From: Achatina immaculata
Taxonomy: Eukaryota; Mollusca; Gastropoda; Stylommatophora; Achatinidae
Assembly: GCA_009760885.1 (NCBI GenBank)
Contig: CM019703.1
Location: forward strand, 8,568,459 to 8,632,458
Direction: 5' to 3'
Length of the DNA: 64,000 nt
The number at the start of each line of letters is the position of its first letter. Position 1 is the stretch's first letter. The translations under genes were made by a program, and so were the position numbers. Shown here in pieces: positions 33,736 through 46,260 of this stretch. The notes under the pieces are model-generated. The model ran no database searches, had not been told where the DNA came from, and was given only the letters and a program-made list of their open reading frames with translations.

Positions 33736-34539
33736 TCCTACACAATTCCACACTGCTTAGCCCATTCCGCTTCGCTCCCTTGAAAACGGGCACCAACATC
33801 CGGGCAAGCGCGTATCTAGTCTGGCGTTATTAACATGGGTACTGAATTCGTCTCGGGTGCCTACACTCGCACTATGTTAAAAAAAAAAGTTCCAGTTCAA
33901 TGCCCACACACAAATGAACCCTCTCATGTGGAAATCCCAGGGTGTGGCAGAAAGGAATACACTGTCGTACCCAACTCTGCTTCGGACAGAAGACTCCAAT
34001 GGATCTACGTTCGTACACCACAATGTGGAGACTTAACTTTCTCCACTCGTTTAAGCTCGTTTCCTCTGACGTCTTAAAACTGGTGGATTAACTACTACCC
34101 AAGTCCATGGGCGAAATTTAATAAGGGCCTTCTTCCACCTCCACATCGTTCTTTTTTTTTTAAATATAAAACTCATACAGCGATGATGATTTTTTAAACC
34201 TCGACTCGCCCCCCCCCCCCGTCTTTCCAGGCCCCTAGACCTGCGCCTGCTCAACTTCTAAGAGTAATACATAAAAGTAATCCATAAGAGTAATCCACCA
34301 CTGCTCTGCAACCAGATTAAACTTTCATTTTCTTTGATTTTTTTTTTGCGAGAGGGGTGGGGAGTAAGATGAAGAGGAGGAGTAAAAAAAAAGGTAAACT
34401 TTATAAACTTTTTACGTGAATACTTTTTTTCAGCACTAAGTATTTTAAGAGACTATTCTGAAACGGTCTGCACCAATGATCTAGTTAGCTCATTAACACC
34501 ATGTTTACTTACTGTAATGAGTGATGATGAAATTAGATT

Positions 34540-34544
<5 letters not shown>

Positions 34545-34597
<53 letters not shown>

Positions 34598-34598
34598 T
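34545..34598. repeat. (GA)n microsatellite
   Basis: About 54 bp of GA repeats with one GG interruption, just beyond the donor of the candidate exon at 34691-34867. Confidence 0.97.
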
Positions 34599-34690
34599 GA
34601 ATAATAATAAACCAGGCTCCTTCAATCATAATTCTTCTTCTTTCGTGACGCACACAACCTTCCATCACCAGCACCTGGGACATCACTTAC

Positions 34691-34867
34691 CGCCATGAGA
34701 ACAATCTGAAGCGCACCTTCTCGTGTCAGATCCCGACACCAAACGCCCATGTACCCGGGAGGGACCTGCCAGTAAGCGGGACTGTGGCTGTGTTCCAGCA
34801 TGGGACGATCTAGGTAGGCCGCCAACTCCTCCGGGACGCCGATGATACGTACCGAGCTCTCTTTGTT
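34691..34867 (-). CDS. Candidate coding exon, possibly an upstream exon of the KLF gene
   Basis: The minus strand has a consensus donor GCG|GTAAGT at 34690 and an acceptor CAG at 34870-34868; another CAG at 34882-34880 gives the same phase. The T-rich tract is separated from both AGs by about 20 purines, which weakens them. The 59 codons (NKESSVRIIGVPEELAAYLD, ... SPAYWQVPPGYMGVWCRDL, ... ALQIVLMA) are stop-free, GC-rich at third positions and of normal protein composition, unlike the surrounding repeats. The donor phase (0) matches the phase-0 acceptor of KLF exon A, giving ...ALQIVLMA-QLEERM. I recognise no domain. It could instead belong to another gene nested or located here. Confidence 0.5.
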
Positions 34868-35589
34868 CTGCCTCTTTCGCTGCCCCCCTCTCTCTCGTTA
34901 TGAACAAACAAAAAAAAAAAACTATCCGGGCTAACCGTACGATGGTCACCAAATGTCAAATCACAAATGTCAAAATACTTGTGCTTAAATGCCCGAGAAC
35001 TTCCACAGTTTGTACCGAATTCAATTCCTCTCTTAAACCCTTGGCCCACAGTTCACTGGCCAGATCGTCCAGATTAGATTGGTCCAATCTGATTAGTCCA
35101 GAAATTCTTCACTCTGTAAACCAATCAGACCAATACACATAACAGCACAATCAAAGCAGAGTGAGTTACTCAAATATAAATAGATAAATTTCCTCCTTTT
35201 CAAATATTCCAGTGACTGATTCTCCCAGGGGAGCTAACCCCGAACCTAAATGATAACACACTCGTAGAAGTCACAAAACCTGCCCAGGGGAAATTACTAC
35301 GAGATATATTTACATAAAGGATACCCGCTCTCCGATGCCCCGTTTTACGACGATTAGTTTTCCTAAACATCTGTCCAGTTACTTCTTACTGTAAAATTAC
35401 AACGATTTTTTAATGCTTATTTAATGTTAAATTATTCATTTTAAAAGCCTTGTACAAACTATACAGCCGTTCTAGCCTATTGTTATGAAAACATGTCTGT
35501 CTACTGACAGTAAAGTATTGCAAACTCACCCATAAGATATTTACTTTACGTCTATTTCGCTTCCTGTCGGAACAGAACCTGGTTTGAAA

Positions 35590-35850
35590 GTGAGGACTAC
35601 TAGTATACTATTACCTTTTATGTATGTGAGCGAGGACTACTAGTATACTATTACCTTTTATGTATGTGAGCGAGGACTACTAGTATACTATTACCTTTTA
35701 TGTATGTGAGCGAGGACTACTTGTATACTATTACTTTTTATGTATGTGAGTGAGGACTGCTAGTATACTATTAACGTATGTGGCTGAGGACTACTAGTAT
35801 AATGTATGTGAGTGAGGACTACTAGTACACTAACTTTTATGTATGTGATA
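35590..35850. repeat. 40-bp tandem array
   Basis: About six units built on GAGGACTACTAGTATACTAT and TTATGTATGTGAG; the right-hand units have deletions. Confidence 0.94.
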
Positions 35851-36499
35851 TATATTTCTACAATATCAGAATTAACTACTGATAGTGGATGTGCAGTGAC
35901 TTTACAGCCCACACAAGAATCAGAGAAAATGTAGGTCAACATGACGACAACCTCCCGTCACTCACAATCGATCTTCAGCTAAAAGCGCGCCGAAATTCTC
36001 CCACAAGCCGGTTAACTTTACCACCCGAAACAAAAACCGATGCTCACAGAATGAATTCTCTCAAGTGGGCGGGGCGGGGGAGGGCTGTGTATGGAGGATT
36101 TGGGGGGGGGGGTGCTGTGCTTGTATTAAATTCCTGCCCACGTGCGTCTGAAAATAGCTGCCCACCTAGCAACGTTGTAGTGAGCGGTAACTGGTTGCAT
36201 TCTTGACGCTCAGCCTCAATGAACGCCTCTTCCCATAAACTTGTTTCTCCTCGTGCTTCCTTGCTTTCAACTGGGGCTCCGGGGCCACTCATCCGAATAA
36301 CCTGGTCCTACTAGGGCAGCAGTCAGTGTCTGTGTGTACGGTCCTTGTAGCGCGCCACAAGCCCGACTGTGTACGACACCCACAGCTGTGCTGCCTTTGC
36401 CGTGGATGTCTTCGCTGCCATTCTTTCCTTCCACTGTCCATGTAATGGCCGCATTACCAGCACTGCAGACACCCAACCACTCCAATCCCTGGGCTGTTT

Positions 36500-36740
36500 T
36501 GCTAAAATCATACAAGCATCTCTCTCATGAGTCGTCATCTTGCCGTGGCGAGAGAGCTTGTGTGCCCCCATGACCCAAAGAGGTATACTGGCAGGTGCAG
36601 TAGCTCTAGGGACGGTCGCCTATGCCAGACAGGTCTGAGAGACCAGACACGGCACAACCCAAGACCCTGCTGCCTTGCAGGATGGCTGAGAACAGTCACA
36701 AGCTACGGAAGCAAACCCGACAGAGCCTCGTGCTAAAAAA
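36500..36740 (+). repeat. Possible fragment of a LINE 5' region
   Basis: The plus strand reads SRHLAVARELVCPHDPKRYT, a phrase of a type I associate with 5' leader regions of non-LTR elements in invertebrates (TCATCTTGCCGTGGCGAGAG). There is no second copy in the window to confirm it. Confidence 0.3.
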
Positions 36741-37379
36741 AAAAAACGTATGCGCCTGGGGTCAGGGCGCAAAGTGAGGCTGCAACGCCAACTACATTAC
36801 CAGGAAACAAACACTCTAATGACCTATCTGTATCTTCCTGTGTGCTTTGAGTGAGATCTCCATTACCTATTTCATGCCAAGTGATCTCCTCTCTGTTAAT
36901 TCAATCTTTTAACAATCCCACAGGATTCATACGTCCCACTACACTTCCACGTATATTTCCACATTTATGATAGGGCTAATGATAAACGACGGCATTTAAA
37001 ACTCGAGGAGAAAACGATACCTCTGAATCAGTTAAAAGAAGATAAAAGTGATATACAGACTTTACACGTAACTCGATAAATTACGGCTGTAATCTCCTAC
37101 AAGGAAGATTCTCCCAGCCTCAGAATAAGGACGCAGCCATACGACAAGAGCAGGAAGGGTTATCGTCCCTACTTGTGATTTACTGCCCCTGAATATCCTT
37201 CGCCTGAAAAAAAAGACTTTACTGAAAGAGTAGCCACACTATCACTACATCGTAAGCATATGCGGAATCAAGTTACATCATACAGCCCCCTTATTCATTC
37301 AATCACTTCTGGTTATAGGATGAAGGTCCTTGAAGTAAATCCCCTCCTGGCATCTCCGTAATTCCTGCTTTCCTCTTGC

Positions 37380-37650
37380 TCCACAGGCCCAAGACCTCCT
37401 CACTGCACTCGCTACGAGATGCACTTCCCGCGTGTGACGTGACGCCTCAGTCCTCTAAGAAAGTCGGTCAAGTCCTCCCGAAAATTTATGGGCCCCAGTC
37501 CAGTCCTCTGAAACAGTCCATGCACAGCCCTAGAAAATGTATGTCCAGTCCTTCATGCCTAGCCCCAGTCTTTCGAGAAAATCTGTTCAAGCTATGCCCA
37601 GTCCCGTGAGAAAGCCTTTGTCCAGCGCTTTTTGGTCTGGCTTGCAAGGT
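37380..37650. repeat. Degenerate tandem of a CAGTCC-containing unit
   Basis: CCAGTCCTCTGAAACAGTCC-like and AGTCCTCTAAGAAAGTCGG-like units recur about every 40 bp. They explain the open frames on both strands. Confidence 0.45.
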
Positions 37651-38273
37651 GCTTCGAGCCACCGCCAACTGGCACATTGCGATTCCTTTTGTCATACACA
37701 AGTCACACGTGCAGAACATCACTTAGTATGGTGTAAGCAAGGATGATCCTCAAAATCAACCCAACCACATATTTATACATACCAAATCAACTTCATTTTT
37801 TTTTCTTTCCAAACTCAAAACCTGCCCAAGCAGAATAGCCATGAATCACGGTAGGCCGACCTGCCCTCGACATAACTGAAGTCGAATTATTTAAACCCAA
37901 CAAGGTAATTCAAGTTCCCAAATCGTAGCACTAATCACAAGGGACATAACGAAGATGAGTACGAGAACGTTAAACAAAAGGGACAATTATGTAAATTTTT
38001 GAGCAGTTATTATCACCCCTGCCGAACAAGGTACTAAATGATGGACACAGGTAAAAAGCGAGCTTTACCCTGAAGCAAAATCCCAGCGGCCGTTCAGAGA
38101 GCACAACTGCGGACTGGTACGTGACAGGTTTGATAGACATGGCTATTAGTACGGTCACCCGGAACCAGCAGCTACCGACGTCGGACGGCGCCTACCACTC
38201 CTTAGCTCTTTTCAAGATAAGATCTTTTTATACTTGCCACCTCGACCATGTTTCCTGTTGATGTTTAGGCCGC

Positions 38274-38294
38274 GGGGGGGGGGGGGGGGGGGGG
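38274..38294. repeat. Homopolymer G run (about 21 bp)
   Basis: One of the longest of many G or C runs of 10 or more in the window (see findings). Confidence 0.95.
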
Positions 38295-39189
38295 TGCGTG
38301 TCCCTCCATATGACTGTATGTAAATACTTTCCTCCTACATACCCTCGTATATATGCACAGTATGTAGGTTTTCGAGTTCTACTTGCCTGACCTGACTGCA
38401 TACTTGTGGTTCAACCGACTGAGACACAACATTTATCAGGCCACATGACCTTGAGCAGTGGCTTCCAAAATGGATGATACTGTCCCCCACCCCCCGGTGC
38501 TGGAAAGATCGGGAGAGGAGGACTGCTGCATGAGAGCTATCGGAACCAACAGACCAAAATGTCAACGAGGTCGCTAAAAATCTGTATAAACTAAGTAATC
38601 AACTGAATCTCGTCCAGAATAATCAATTCCTAAGAATGTTAACGAATCTAACGGAAAAGTAGGGTATGGCGTCGCCAGGGGCTCGTGCGTTTCGCTATAT
38701 CAGTGTTTCTCAACCTGTGGTCCCCGATATGCCAGGTACTAAAGAATTATCAAGAAAATGTGAGTGAATTCTGGGACCTGTTAACTATTTTCCGTTCAAC
38801 TACAGCTCTATAAATACCGACGCGGACAGAGTGGTCCGGTGAAGATTTACAAAAGTATTACATATTACACACGCGCATATATGTGTGTGTGGGGTGGGGG
38901 GGGGGGGAAGGTGGGATGTTGTATAAACATTCTGTTTGGTTTTTTTCTCTCTTTTATTCTGCGCTTGAACAGACCTTTCAGGCGAAATATTAAATGTTTG
39001 TTTTTCCGCCTCTAATTATCATCCGACCTTAAAGCCGCTTGAAATTCTTCCGCTTACATTTCTACTTGACTTCTCTTTGAAGTTTTACTATTAGTCAAAG
39101 TGAACACAGGATACACTTTAACTGTACGTACACCGCGAAGCAACGACAGCTGTCACCTTCCTTCTCTCATACACCAGGGAGGCAATGGC

Positions 39190-39570
39190 ACTATCCGACT
39201 TGGCAGTCACCTGACCCATAGCTGACCAAGACCCTGTCCCACTTATCCGTTGGTACCCCCTCAGTAACAGGACTAGTCGGCTAACGGAGCGGAGATCGCT
39301 GTAGTTACCACGGTGGTGGAGTCTGCTAAAGAAGTATCGCGCACTCCCTGCTTTTTAGCTCCATTAAGGGACTGAAAATAATAGCCGCCATACCTCCCTC
39401 CCCCAATCCGACACGGTGCTGTGCTTCAATATCTTCACCGCAACGGCTGCAGAAAACAACTCGAAGTGTCGGAGAAGAAGATCTGCAAGCACATGTAATG
39501 AGAACACTTCTTCTAAACACGTCAATGATTACCTTTCCCTCCCTGGAGAAAGTTCTACTGATAAGCACTG
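39190..39570 (-). repeat. Unclassified dispersed repeat, copy 2
   Basis: Same blocks as 27300-27640 in the same orientation (AAGACCCTGTCCCACTTATC, CGTTGGTACCCCCTCAGTAAC, CGGCTGCAGAAAACA). The minus strand frame includes VFCSRCGEDIEAQHRVGLGE. Confidence 0.65.
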
Positions 39571-40084
39571 GGACTAACTGTGTGAACTACAGATAACTCT
39601 GTAAAGAGACTGGCCGGACTTTTCTGATAAACAGACAACTGGCTACATGCAGCTCACGTTACAAACAGGAAGTGCTGAGAAACAGCAGGAAAACACGGCT
39701 AGATCACACCGGAAGAGAAAGGCCAATGGGATTTAAAAAACTGAGGACTGTACACGTTTGGAGAATATATATCTACATGGATGATATGTTTTTAGTTATA
39801 GTGGTTAACTTTCACGTGAAATATCCCGACGCACGCGCTCAGTGTCGGATAAGAAGCGGGTTACGGTGAACGGTTTTTTTTTGGGGGGGGGGGTGTGTTA
39901 CTGGGTCAGTTCTGGAACACTGGTTCTCTGATAAATGCACCATCCTCCTGTACAGTCACGCTGGCGCCTCCAACAAAAGCATAGTGGTTCACGATTTGAT
40001 ATAACCCTTCTTAAGTTTCTAAGTTGTTCCAGGGCTTTTATAGCCTCTAGTTCATCACTAAGGAAATAATGTCTACTAGGAAAT

Positions 40085-40480
40085 TAACGTAGCTGTGCAT
40101 AAGATATTCCAGCATATAACATATCCTCCTAGTAGCTGTGTATAAAGTATTCTCGAATATAACGTATCTCCTAGTAGCTGTGTATAAGATATTCCCGTAT
40201 ATAACGTATCTCCTAGTAGTTGTGTATAAGATAATCCCGTATATAACGTATCTCTTAGTAACTGTATGTAAGATATTCCTGTATATACCGTATCTACTAG
40301 TAGCTGTATATATGGTATTCCCGCATATAATGTATCTCCTACTTGCTGTGTATATTTCCGCACACATCTCCTAATAGCTGTGTATAAAGGAAATCCCGCA
40401 TATAACATATCCCCTAATTGCTGTGTATATTTCCTCACACATCTCATAATAGATGTGTTTAACATATTCCCGCACATAAC
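40085..40480. repeat. 42-bp tandem array
   Basis: About nine units with CCTAGTAGCTGTGTATAAG and TTCCCGTATATAACGTATCT. The unit is a multiple of three, so frames stay open on both strands. Units diverge and shorten on the right. Confidence 0.93.
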
Positions 40481-41880
40481 ATTTGAACAACGCGAAGTTT
40501 GTTTTTTTTTAAAATTATGTGCACTTTTATAGGAAGTCATTAAAAAATACGAACTAGAAATTTGTTTCCTGCAAACAAAGCGCCTGCGAAAGAAAGAACA
40601 AAAACAAAAAAAAAAGTAACTACGTCTATAAATAACTTCTATAACATTTAAAATATCCCAATTTTACCAAAGTTCTTTTTTCCCATTTCCACCCCTTCCC
40701 CTTTCTCTAGTACGTGCTCCTTAAATCAGTTCTTTACACCTGGTTCTGTTCTAGCGCCATCTTTTATTTCTTTCTCTTATTCTCCGTGGCTTTTGTAAAA
40801 AGATGCTCCTTTCTTGATCTTCCGATGGGCATGCGGTATAGCAACATAAACAAAAAACAATAGACAAATTATGTTAGTGCAGAAAAGTCCAACTTCCCAT
40901 GAGCACTTCAGTACAACCCAATCATCGAAAGCCTTGAGTCTTGTTCTTAACTTGATTCCATAAAAGTCTGCTTTAAATCACTATGATAAACATATGACAT
41001 AAACAACCAAAAATACATAAATATAAAAAAAAAGGTTTTAGACGCTTCTCTGTGAAAGAGCAAACAAATAATTGGCGATTAAGTTTAAATCTGAAATCGT
41101 ATGATCGCAAAACAAGCATTACCTACACCCCTTTCATTACATTCTGAAAGCAATACTTACACAAGTCACAAAACATCACTGTCTAAATCACTAAATAACA
41201 CCAACAAACTAAAAAACACCAACTTGGAACTTCTATCAGCAATTAACAGGTTTTTAACTTGCCCCGGATAAAATAAATCTATTTTAAAGCATCTAATAAA
41301 ACTTTACGTAGAAATAGCCACGGGAAAATATCCATCCAACTTTTAACAGGCTTGGAAAAACATACGGTTCAGAATACAACACAGTCCATGGATTTAACTG
41401 TTAGCTTTGCTCTCACTCTCTCTCTCTCTCTCTCCCGTGCTTATCCAGACAACCCCCGAACTGGAAATGAAAAACACTCGAGCCCCCACGACTAGGAAAA
41501 AGCGTACTAGACCACAAAACTTGGGCCCGGCCCAACTGGCTGTTGTATTTCCGTCATCCTTCTCAAACCACGTGGGTGTGTCAAGGAGTGGCTTATCACT
41601 CTTGTGACCTAGAAAAGGGAAAAAAACATATTCAGGGGCGTGGGTGATGTACAGGAAAAGGGGAAGGGGGGAATGGGTGTTTTTTTTTTGTTGTTAAATT
41701 TATTCTCCCTCTTCCCTGCCGTTCTCCCCAAAATCAGGCAACACCTGTTTCAAACGTGAACCCCCAGACGTGTGGAAATGGGCTGTTAACCAGTCCTTTT
41801 TTTTCTCTCTATCTTCTCTCCCGCCTCCCCACCTAGACAGCTTTCATCCTCTCTCGCTGCCGCAAATTGTTGACTCAGTT

Positions 41881-41980
41881 GGCGCTTTTGTCCTTGGGGT
41901 GTCTAATGTGTACTTGGCGGGGATTGTCGCCAGTCGCTGCTCTATGCTGCAATGCCCCGCAGGTGGTGGTGGTGGTGGTG
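41881..41980 (+). other. Candidate plus-strand exon with consensus donor (weak)
   Basis: An acceptor-like TTGACTCAG before 41880 and a GTG|GTAAGT donor at 41981 bracket an open frame (FVLGVSNVYLAGIVASRC, then a Gly run from GGT repeats) in a GC-rich stretch. No domain and no partner exon were seen. Confidence 0.15.
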
Positions 41981-42339
41981 GTAAGTGTCTGCGGTAATCG
42001 CGTTCACTGCTCGGTCGTGTAGCCGATTTGACAAAGTACGTACGGACGCCCTGACAATGTAATTCTATCGCATCGTTTTAGCGTTCTCTCTCTTTCCCTC
42101 CCCCCCCTCCGGTTCTATCGTTGTCTGCAGCGGTGTATTACGGGGGAATGTGCAGTCTTGGGGGGGGGGGGACTTGCCAGGGAAGATGGGGTTAATTTGG
42201 TGTGGGGAGGCAGAGCAGAGGTCATTGCACGAGTTAAAATACTAACAAAGGTTAAAATGTTAATATATTTTTATTTTTAAACCTGAGGCTCTAGGGACGG
42301 GCACTGGGCGATATATCCCCGTTGCTATTATTGATGTGT

Positions 42340-42630
42340 TCTTCCATCTTCCTGGAACTGCGAGCAAAACGTTCTTTGCGGCCCGCGTGGTGAAGGTGAA
42401 GAAGCAGAAAAGCATTATGTCGGATGGGGAGTGGCTTATGCTGGGATTTTTGTTCTCCCTCAGACTGGATCTAAAAAGCAAAAAGGAGACCTGCAATGCT
42501 ACTTTACCAGACTGCCGCTGCTTCGTCAGCCATGTTGGCCTGTTACTGGTGGTACCAACGGAGAGATGGGGCAGGGTCTTGACTGGCTATGATTCATCGA
42601 CCCTCACGCCAAGCAGCCAGTTACGGGTAC
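42340..42630 (+). repeat. Unclassified dispersed repeat, copy 3
   Basis: The reverse-orientation relative of the two copies above (ACGTTCTTTGCGGCC, TGTTACTGGTGGTACCAACG, GGGGCAGGGTCTTGACTGGC). More diverged. The plus strand frame includes KTFFAARVVKVKKQKSIMSD. Confidence 0.55.
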
Positions 42631-42889
42631 CTGGCCTCTACACTGGACTGTGTCTTCACCCCTACATACAGTTACTTGAGATTCGCCCCTGATAGGAAAA
42701 CCGCCTTCCTTTCGATGTTTATGGGTCTCGTGTGAATGGATGGGGGGAGCTGCCTGCGCCAGGGATTTACACCACCCACCTCAAGTTTTTCGCCTCTCCA
42801 ACGCCCCTCACTGATAAAACTTATCTCAATTGTCCAATTTGGAGAGATCAGTGTGCCCTGTCGCATACCCGTACATACTGTATGGTTTA

Positions 42890-42890
42890 T

Positions 42891-42922
<32 letters not shown>

Positions 42923-43119
42923 ATTTACTGTAAAAGTGTAAAGAATTGGTCTTGCAGGCTTATCCAACGTTCCGAAATTTATCCGTGAATTTTTACTCTA
43001 CATTCTGTTGCATCATTCCTGCTCTCTCTCTCTCTCTCTCCTACCTACCTACCTTCACTCATCTCGGAGTGAGAATGAGAGTGAGAGGGAGTGAGAATGA
43101 GAGAGAGAGAGGGAGTGAG

Positions 43120-43154
<35 letters not shown>

Positions 43155-43385
43155 AGGTTAAATAAGAGACGGTGGTAAACTGAAACATGTTACAGAGGTC
43201 AATGAATGCGCCATGTACAGTGTGTGTATGTTGTGTATGTTATATGAGCAAGACAAACCCCCGTGATATCTTGTCTAGCGCCGGCTTATGGGGGCGTGGA
43301 CAGACCCGCTCGCTGGAAGTGGGCGGAACTGCAACAACAGGAAACGAGACGAGAGACGGTGTTACAAACTGGGGGAGAAAAACTA

Positions 43386-43421
<36 letters not shown>
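42890..43421. repeat. Cluster of (GA)n/(CT)n microsatellites
   Basis: GA or CT runs at about 42890-42922, 43021-43040, 43064-43152 (with a GAGTGAGAAT variant unit) and 43388-43421. No gene. Confidence 0.95.
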
Positions 43422-43423
<2 letters not shown>

Positions 43424-43479
43424 AGTAAGAATAAAGTTTTAAAAAATATAAGCGGGATAGTTGACAGGATAATATGGTC

Positions 43480-43910
43480 GACATTTAGTTGCCCTCTGCG
43501 ATCTTCAGAAACTGCATACACAGCCAGAAAACCCGAGAAGGCAGACATGTTAAGAGAACAAGCCAGCATCATCATCATCAGGTGCCGTGTCACAGCAAGC
43601 GCTCACTGTACTCGATCCTCTGTATTTTTCCATCAGCTCAGCTGGCGACTTTCCAGCGCGCCATTGCTTTTAAACTGTCCATGATCTTCTCTCCTAGCCT
43701 TCCCCTGTCTCTCTTCCCGTATATCTTGTTAATAAGGTTCTCATGTCCTCACGTTCTTATTACATGTCCAATGAATGTGGTGGCACTGTTAAATGTCTTC
43801 TATGAAATTCGATCTCTGTTGTTTCTCTTGATCTTTGTCTTGGTCTGTTCGTTGTCCATGACTCACTTCGATAATAAATTGGTCACGAATTGTAAGACAA
43901 TATAAACGAT
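43480..43910 (-). mobile_element. Non-LTR retrotransposon tail, degenerate
   Basis: The minus strand has a KIYGKRDRGRLGEKIMDSLK-like segment followed by AMARWKVAS and a stop, similar to the GRxRxKxLDSL tails of LINEs. The upstream part (to 43910) is compatible with the end of an RT region but has stops. Family assignment is uncertain. Confidence 0.5.
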
Positions 43911-43919
43911 ATAAAAGAA

Positions 43920-44230
43920 TATACAGTTTCAGATATGCAATGTTGGAAACGGCACGTTTTAGATGTAAAGTGATGGATGGAAACAGCACGTTTTTTTTTA
44001 AAGAGATGGAAACGGTAAATGTTTTAGATGTACAATATTGGAAACGGTAAATGTTTTAGATGTACAACGCTGGAAACGGTATGTTTTAGATGTACATTAT
44101 TGGAAACGGTATAATGTTTTAGATGTACAATATTGGAAAGAGTATATTTTAGATGTACAACGCTGGAAATGGTATATAATGTTTTAGATGTACAACGGCT
44201 GGAAACGGTATAATGTTTTAGACGTAAAAT
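43920..44230. repeat. 30-34-bp tandem array
   Basis: Nine or so units of GGAAACGGTA, AATGTTTTAGATGTACAA and a short linker. Confidence 0.92.
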
Positions 44231-44631
44231 GGTGGGAACGAAAGTTTATGGACGGTAAAATGAAGAATGTAGAAAGAGCAGAATGTAAACACTTCGGAAA
44301 ACAAAATACGACACGAGAAAGGGGGAGAGAATGAAGAGAAAGAAACCAGAACAGAGCTACAAACCACTTCATTAATAAAACAACAAACATTATACCACAG
44401 GCGCAGTAAACCGCACGGTCAGCCCGTCGTCCTGGACAAGAAGGCTGTCTTAAGATGAGGGGCCATGCTTTTAATTCTCAAGACCTGTCCAACGGGAAAC
44501 AACAGAATGGCCGGCCGTTCAGTGCTGTCGTGACCTGGGCTGCTCGTCCTACCTACTCAGGTCCGAAGTTCAATTCTCCGTCAGTCTATATGAGTTTTCA
44601 TTCTGTCGTGTCTGAAGTGCTGTGTCTGTCC

Positions 44632-44690
<59 letters not shown>
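44632..44690. repeat. (CT)n microsatellite
   Basis: About 50 bp of CT repeat followed by a short AT tail. The flanks 44400-44630 and 44700-45290 show no supported gene. Confidence 0.97.
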
Positions 44691-45424
44691 TTTTTTTTCT
44701 AGGGAGGATAATCCTGCCTACTTTATTTTCAAACTTCGGCTGTCACATATCCTGGTTCGAGCTGGCTGCCACTGGTCTTCCACCACGAGTGTCCCAAAGG
44801 TCGTTGTCAAGTGCTGACTGACTTAATCATCATTTCCACAGGGAAGACTCGCGGCAGATGACCTCCACCTTGTACTGAATCTTACTCTCCCGGCGCACCT
44901 TATGGGGTGTCCTCTCCAAAAAGTTGTCCCTCTCACTGCCTCCCTCCCTGCATGCAGTGCGATCTTCAGCATCTCCCAACGACGTTATTCAGACTCTCCG
45001 TGACATCCTGGAGTACCCCCTTTTCTCTTCCGTCGGGCACTTATGCCTTCTCCTGTCAACCTTTCTAAACAGCGCATCTGAACAAGCTAACTGCTCCTCC
45101 TCAGCTTTTTCTCCAACTGTATCCTTCCTGGGTGATCTTCATCACGTTGCTCTACGCCTCCAGGTACAGTTGACATGCTGTAGCCGTCTGGCTCTTGTGT
45201 CTTTCGTTGTTTCTCTTTTCAACTGATCTAACACGTCTTTCTTTACTTAAAAGTAAACTTCCCATATTTCTTCACACCAGTAGTTTCCAACCTCAAGATG
45301 CGACCCAAATTAGGGTCTAATTTATGGTCGCAAGTCGATATTGTGGGGGAAAAATTAGACTAAAACTCTACTGTTACTTTATGTTTTCAAATTCAAACAT
45401 TAAAAAAAAATTACCGTTTCCGTG

Positions 45425-45680
45425 CCATTAAGGCATATAGGGAAATATGGTGTTAGTCCCGTATTTTCTATGACCTTCGGCACATGAAAGTGTGATGTGG
45501 TCAGTATCACGCCTGGCCGCTTTGTCTTCCCAGATTTCTCTGGTACCCATTTTTAGAGGCTGGGTCAACCCCGGGCCTTTTTTATGTGTACCAGAAAAAT
45601 CTCACAGCTGGGATTGAACCCGGTACCACCGGCTTAGCAAACCGAGCGCCTAACCACTCGGCTAACGAGGCCGCACAAAC
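45425..45680 (-). mobile_element. tRNA-headed SINE, second head type
   Basis: The minus strand starts GCGGCCTCGTTAGCCGAGTG (A box TAGCCGAGTGGTTA) with B box GGGTTCAATCCC. It then has GGTACACATAAAAAAGGCCC, ACCCAGCCTCTAAAAATGGG and TACCAGAGAAATCTGGGAAG, and ends in the common tail (GACTAACACCATATTTCCC, TATGCCTTAATGGCAC). Confidence 0.85.
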
Positions 45681-45779
45681 TCAAACATTAACATAACAAA
45701 AACTTCAATCGTTCCTATTCACGGAAATATTGCTGAAATTTTTTTAAAAATTAATATTTTAAAATACCATTTTCGAGGA

Positions 45780-46260
45780 TGGCAGGCCATGTACCACTGT
45801 ACCACTGCTGGTTTAGAGTCGCGCTTAAAAAAGGTTTGGAGATGGCCACTGCTTCCATCTACCCATCCCTGTCGTTGGTCAGCTATCGGTTAAGCATTCA
45901 CCGTCCAGTACGCCCTGTGGCGTCGTGCAGGACACCAACAAACTCTCTCCATCTCTCACGGTCTGCGGCCAGCCTTTGTAATATGCCCCAGCTGTGCTGC
46001 ATGCTACTTATTTCTACAGTTCCCCTCCAGGTAGTCTTGGACCGTTCTCTCTTTCTTTTTCCCCTCGGGTGTCCATCGCGTGGCCGTTTTAGCGATGTTG
46101 CTGGGGTCTCTTCGGAGCACGAGACCAATCCATTTCCAGATTCTCGATTCCACTGGCCTGTTTTTCTTCCGCACATTTTCTCGCTCGATGCCACACTACA
46201 ACAACACAAAGCTGTGAGAAGTAAACATAAAACAAATGTGACAATTCTCAAATTCGGCTC
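45780..46260 (-). mobile_element. Non-LTR retrotransposon tail
   Basis: The minus strand encodes HPRGKRKRERSKTTWRGTVE, then an ADRERWREFVGVLHDATGRTG end. This is the GxRKRGRPKTTWR...DRxRWRxFVxALC tail widespread in LINEs of marine invertebrates. Only about 120 codons are open; no RT domain remains. Confidence 0.7.

Noticed and set aside
36171..36290. Minus-strand frame MSGPGAPVESKEARGETSLW as a first exon upstream of the 34.7-kb exon
   Set aside because: Protein-like, but its only donor (TAG|GTGGGC) is weak and leaves phase 1, which does not fit the phase-0 acceptor at 34868.
38700..38730. hAT element starting CAGTGTTTCTCAACCTGTGG
   Set aside because: A typical hAT end, but I could not find the matching right end or a duplication, so only a terminus is visible.
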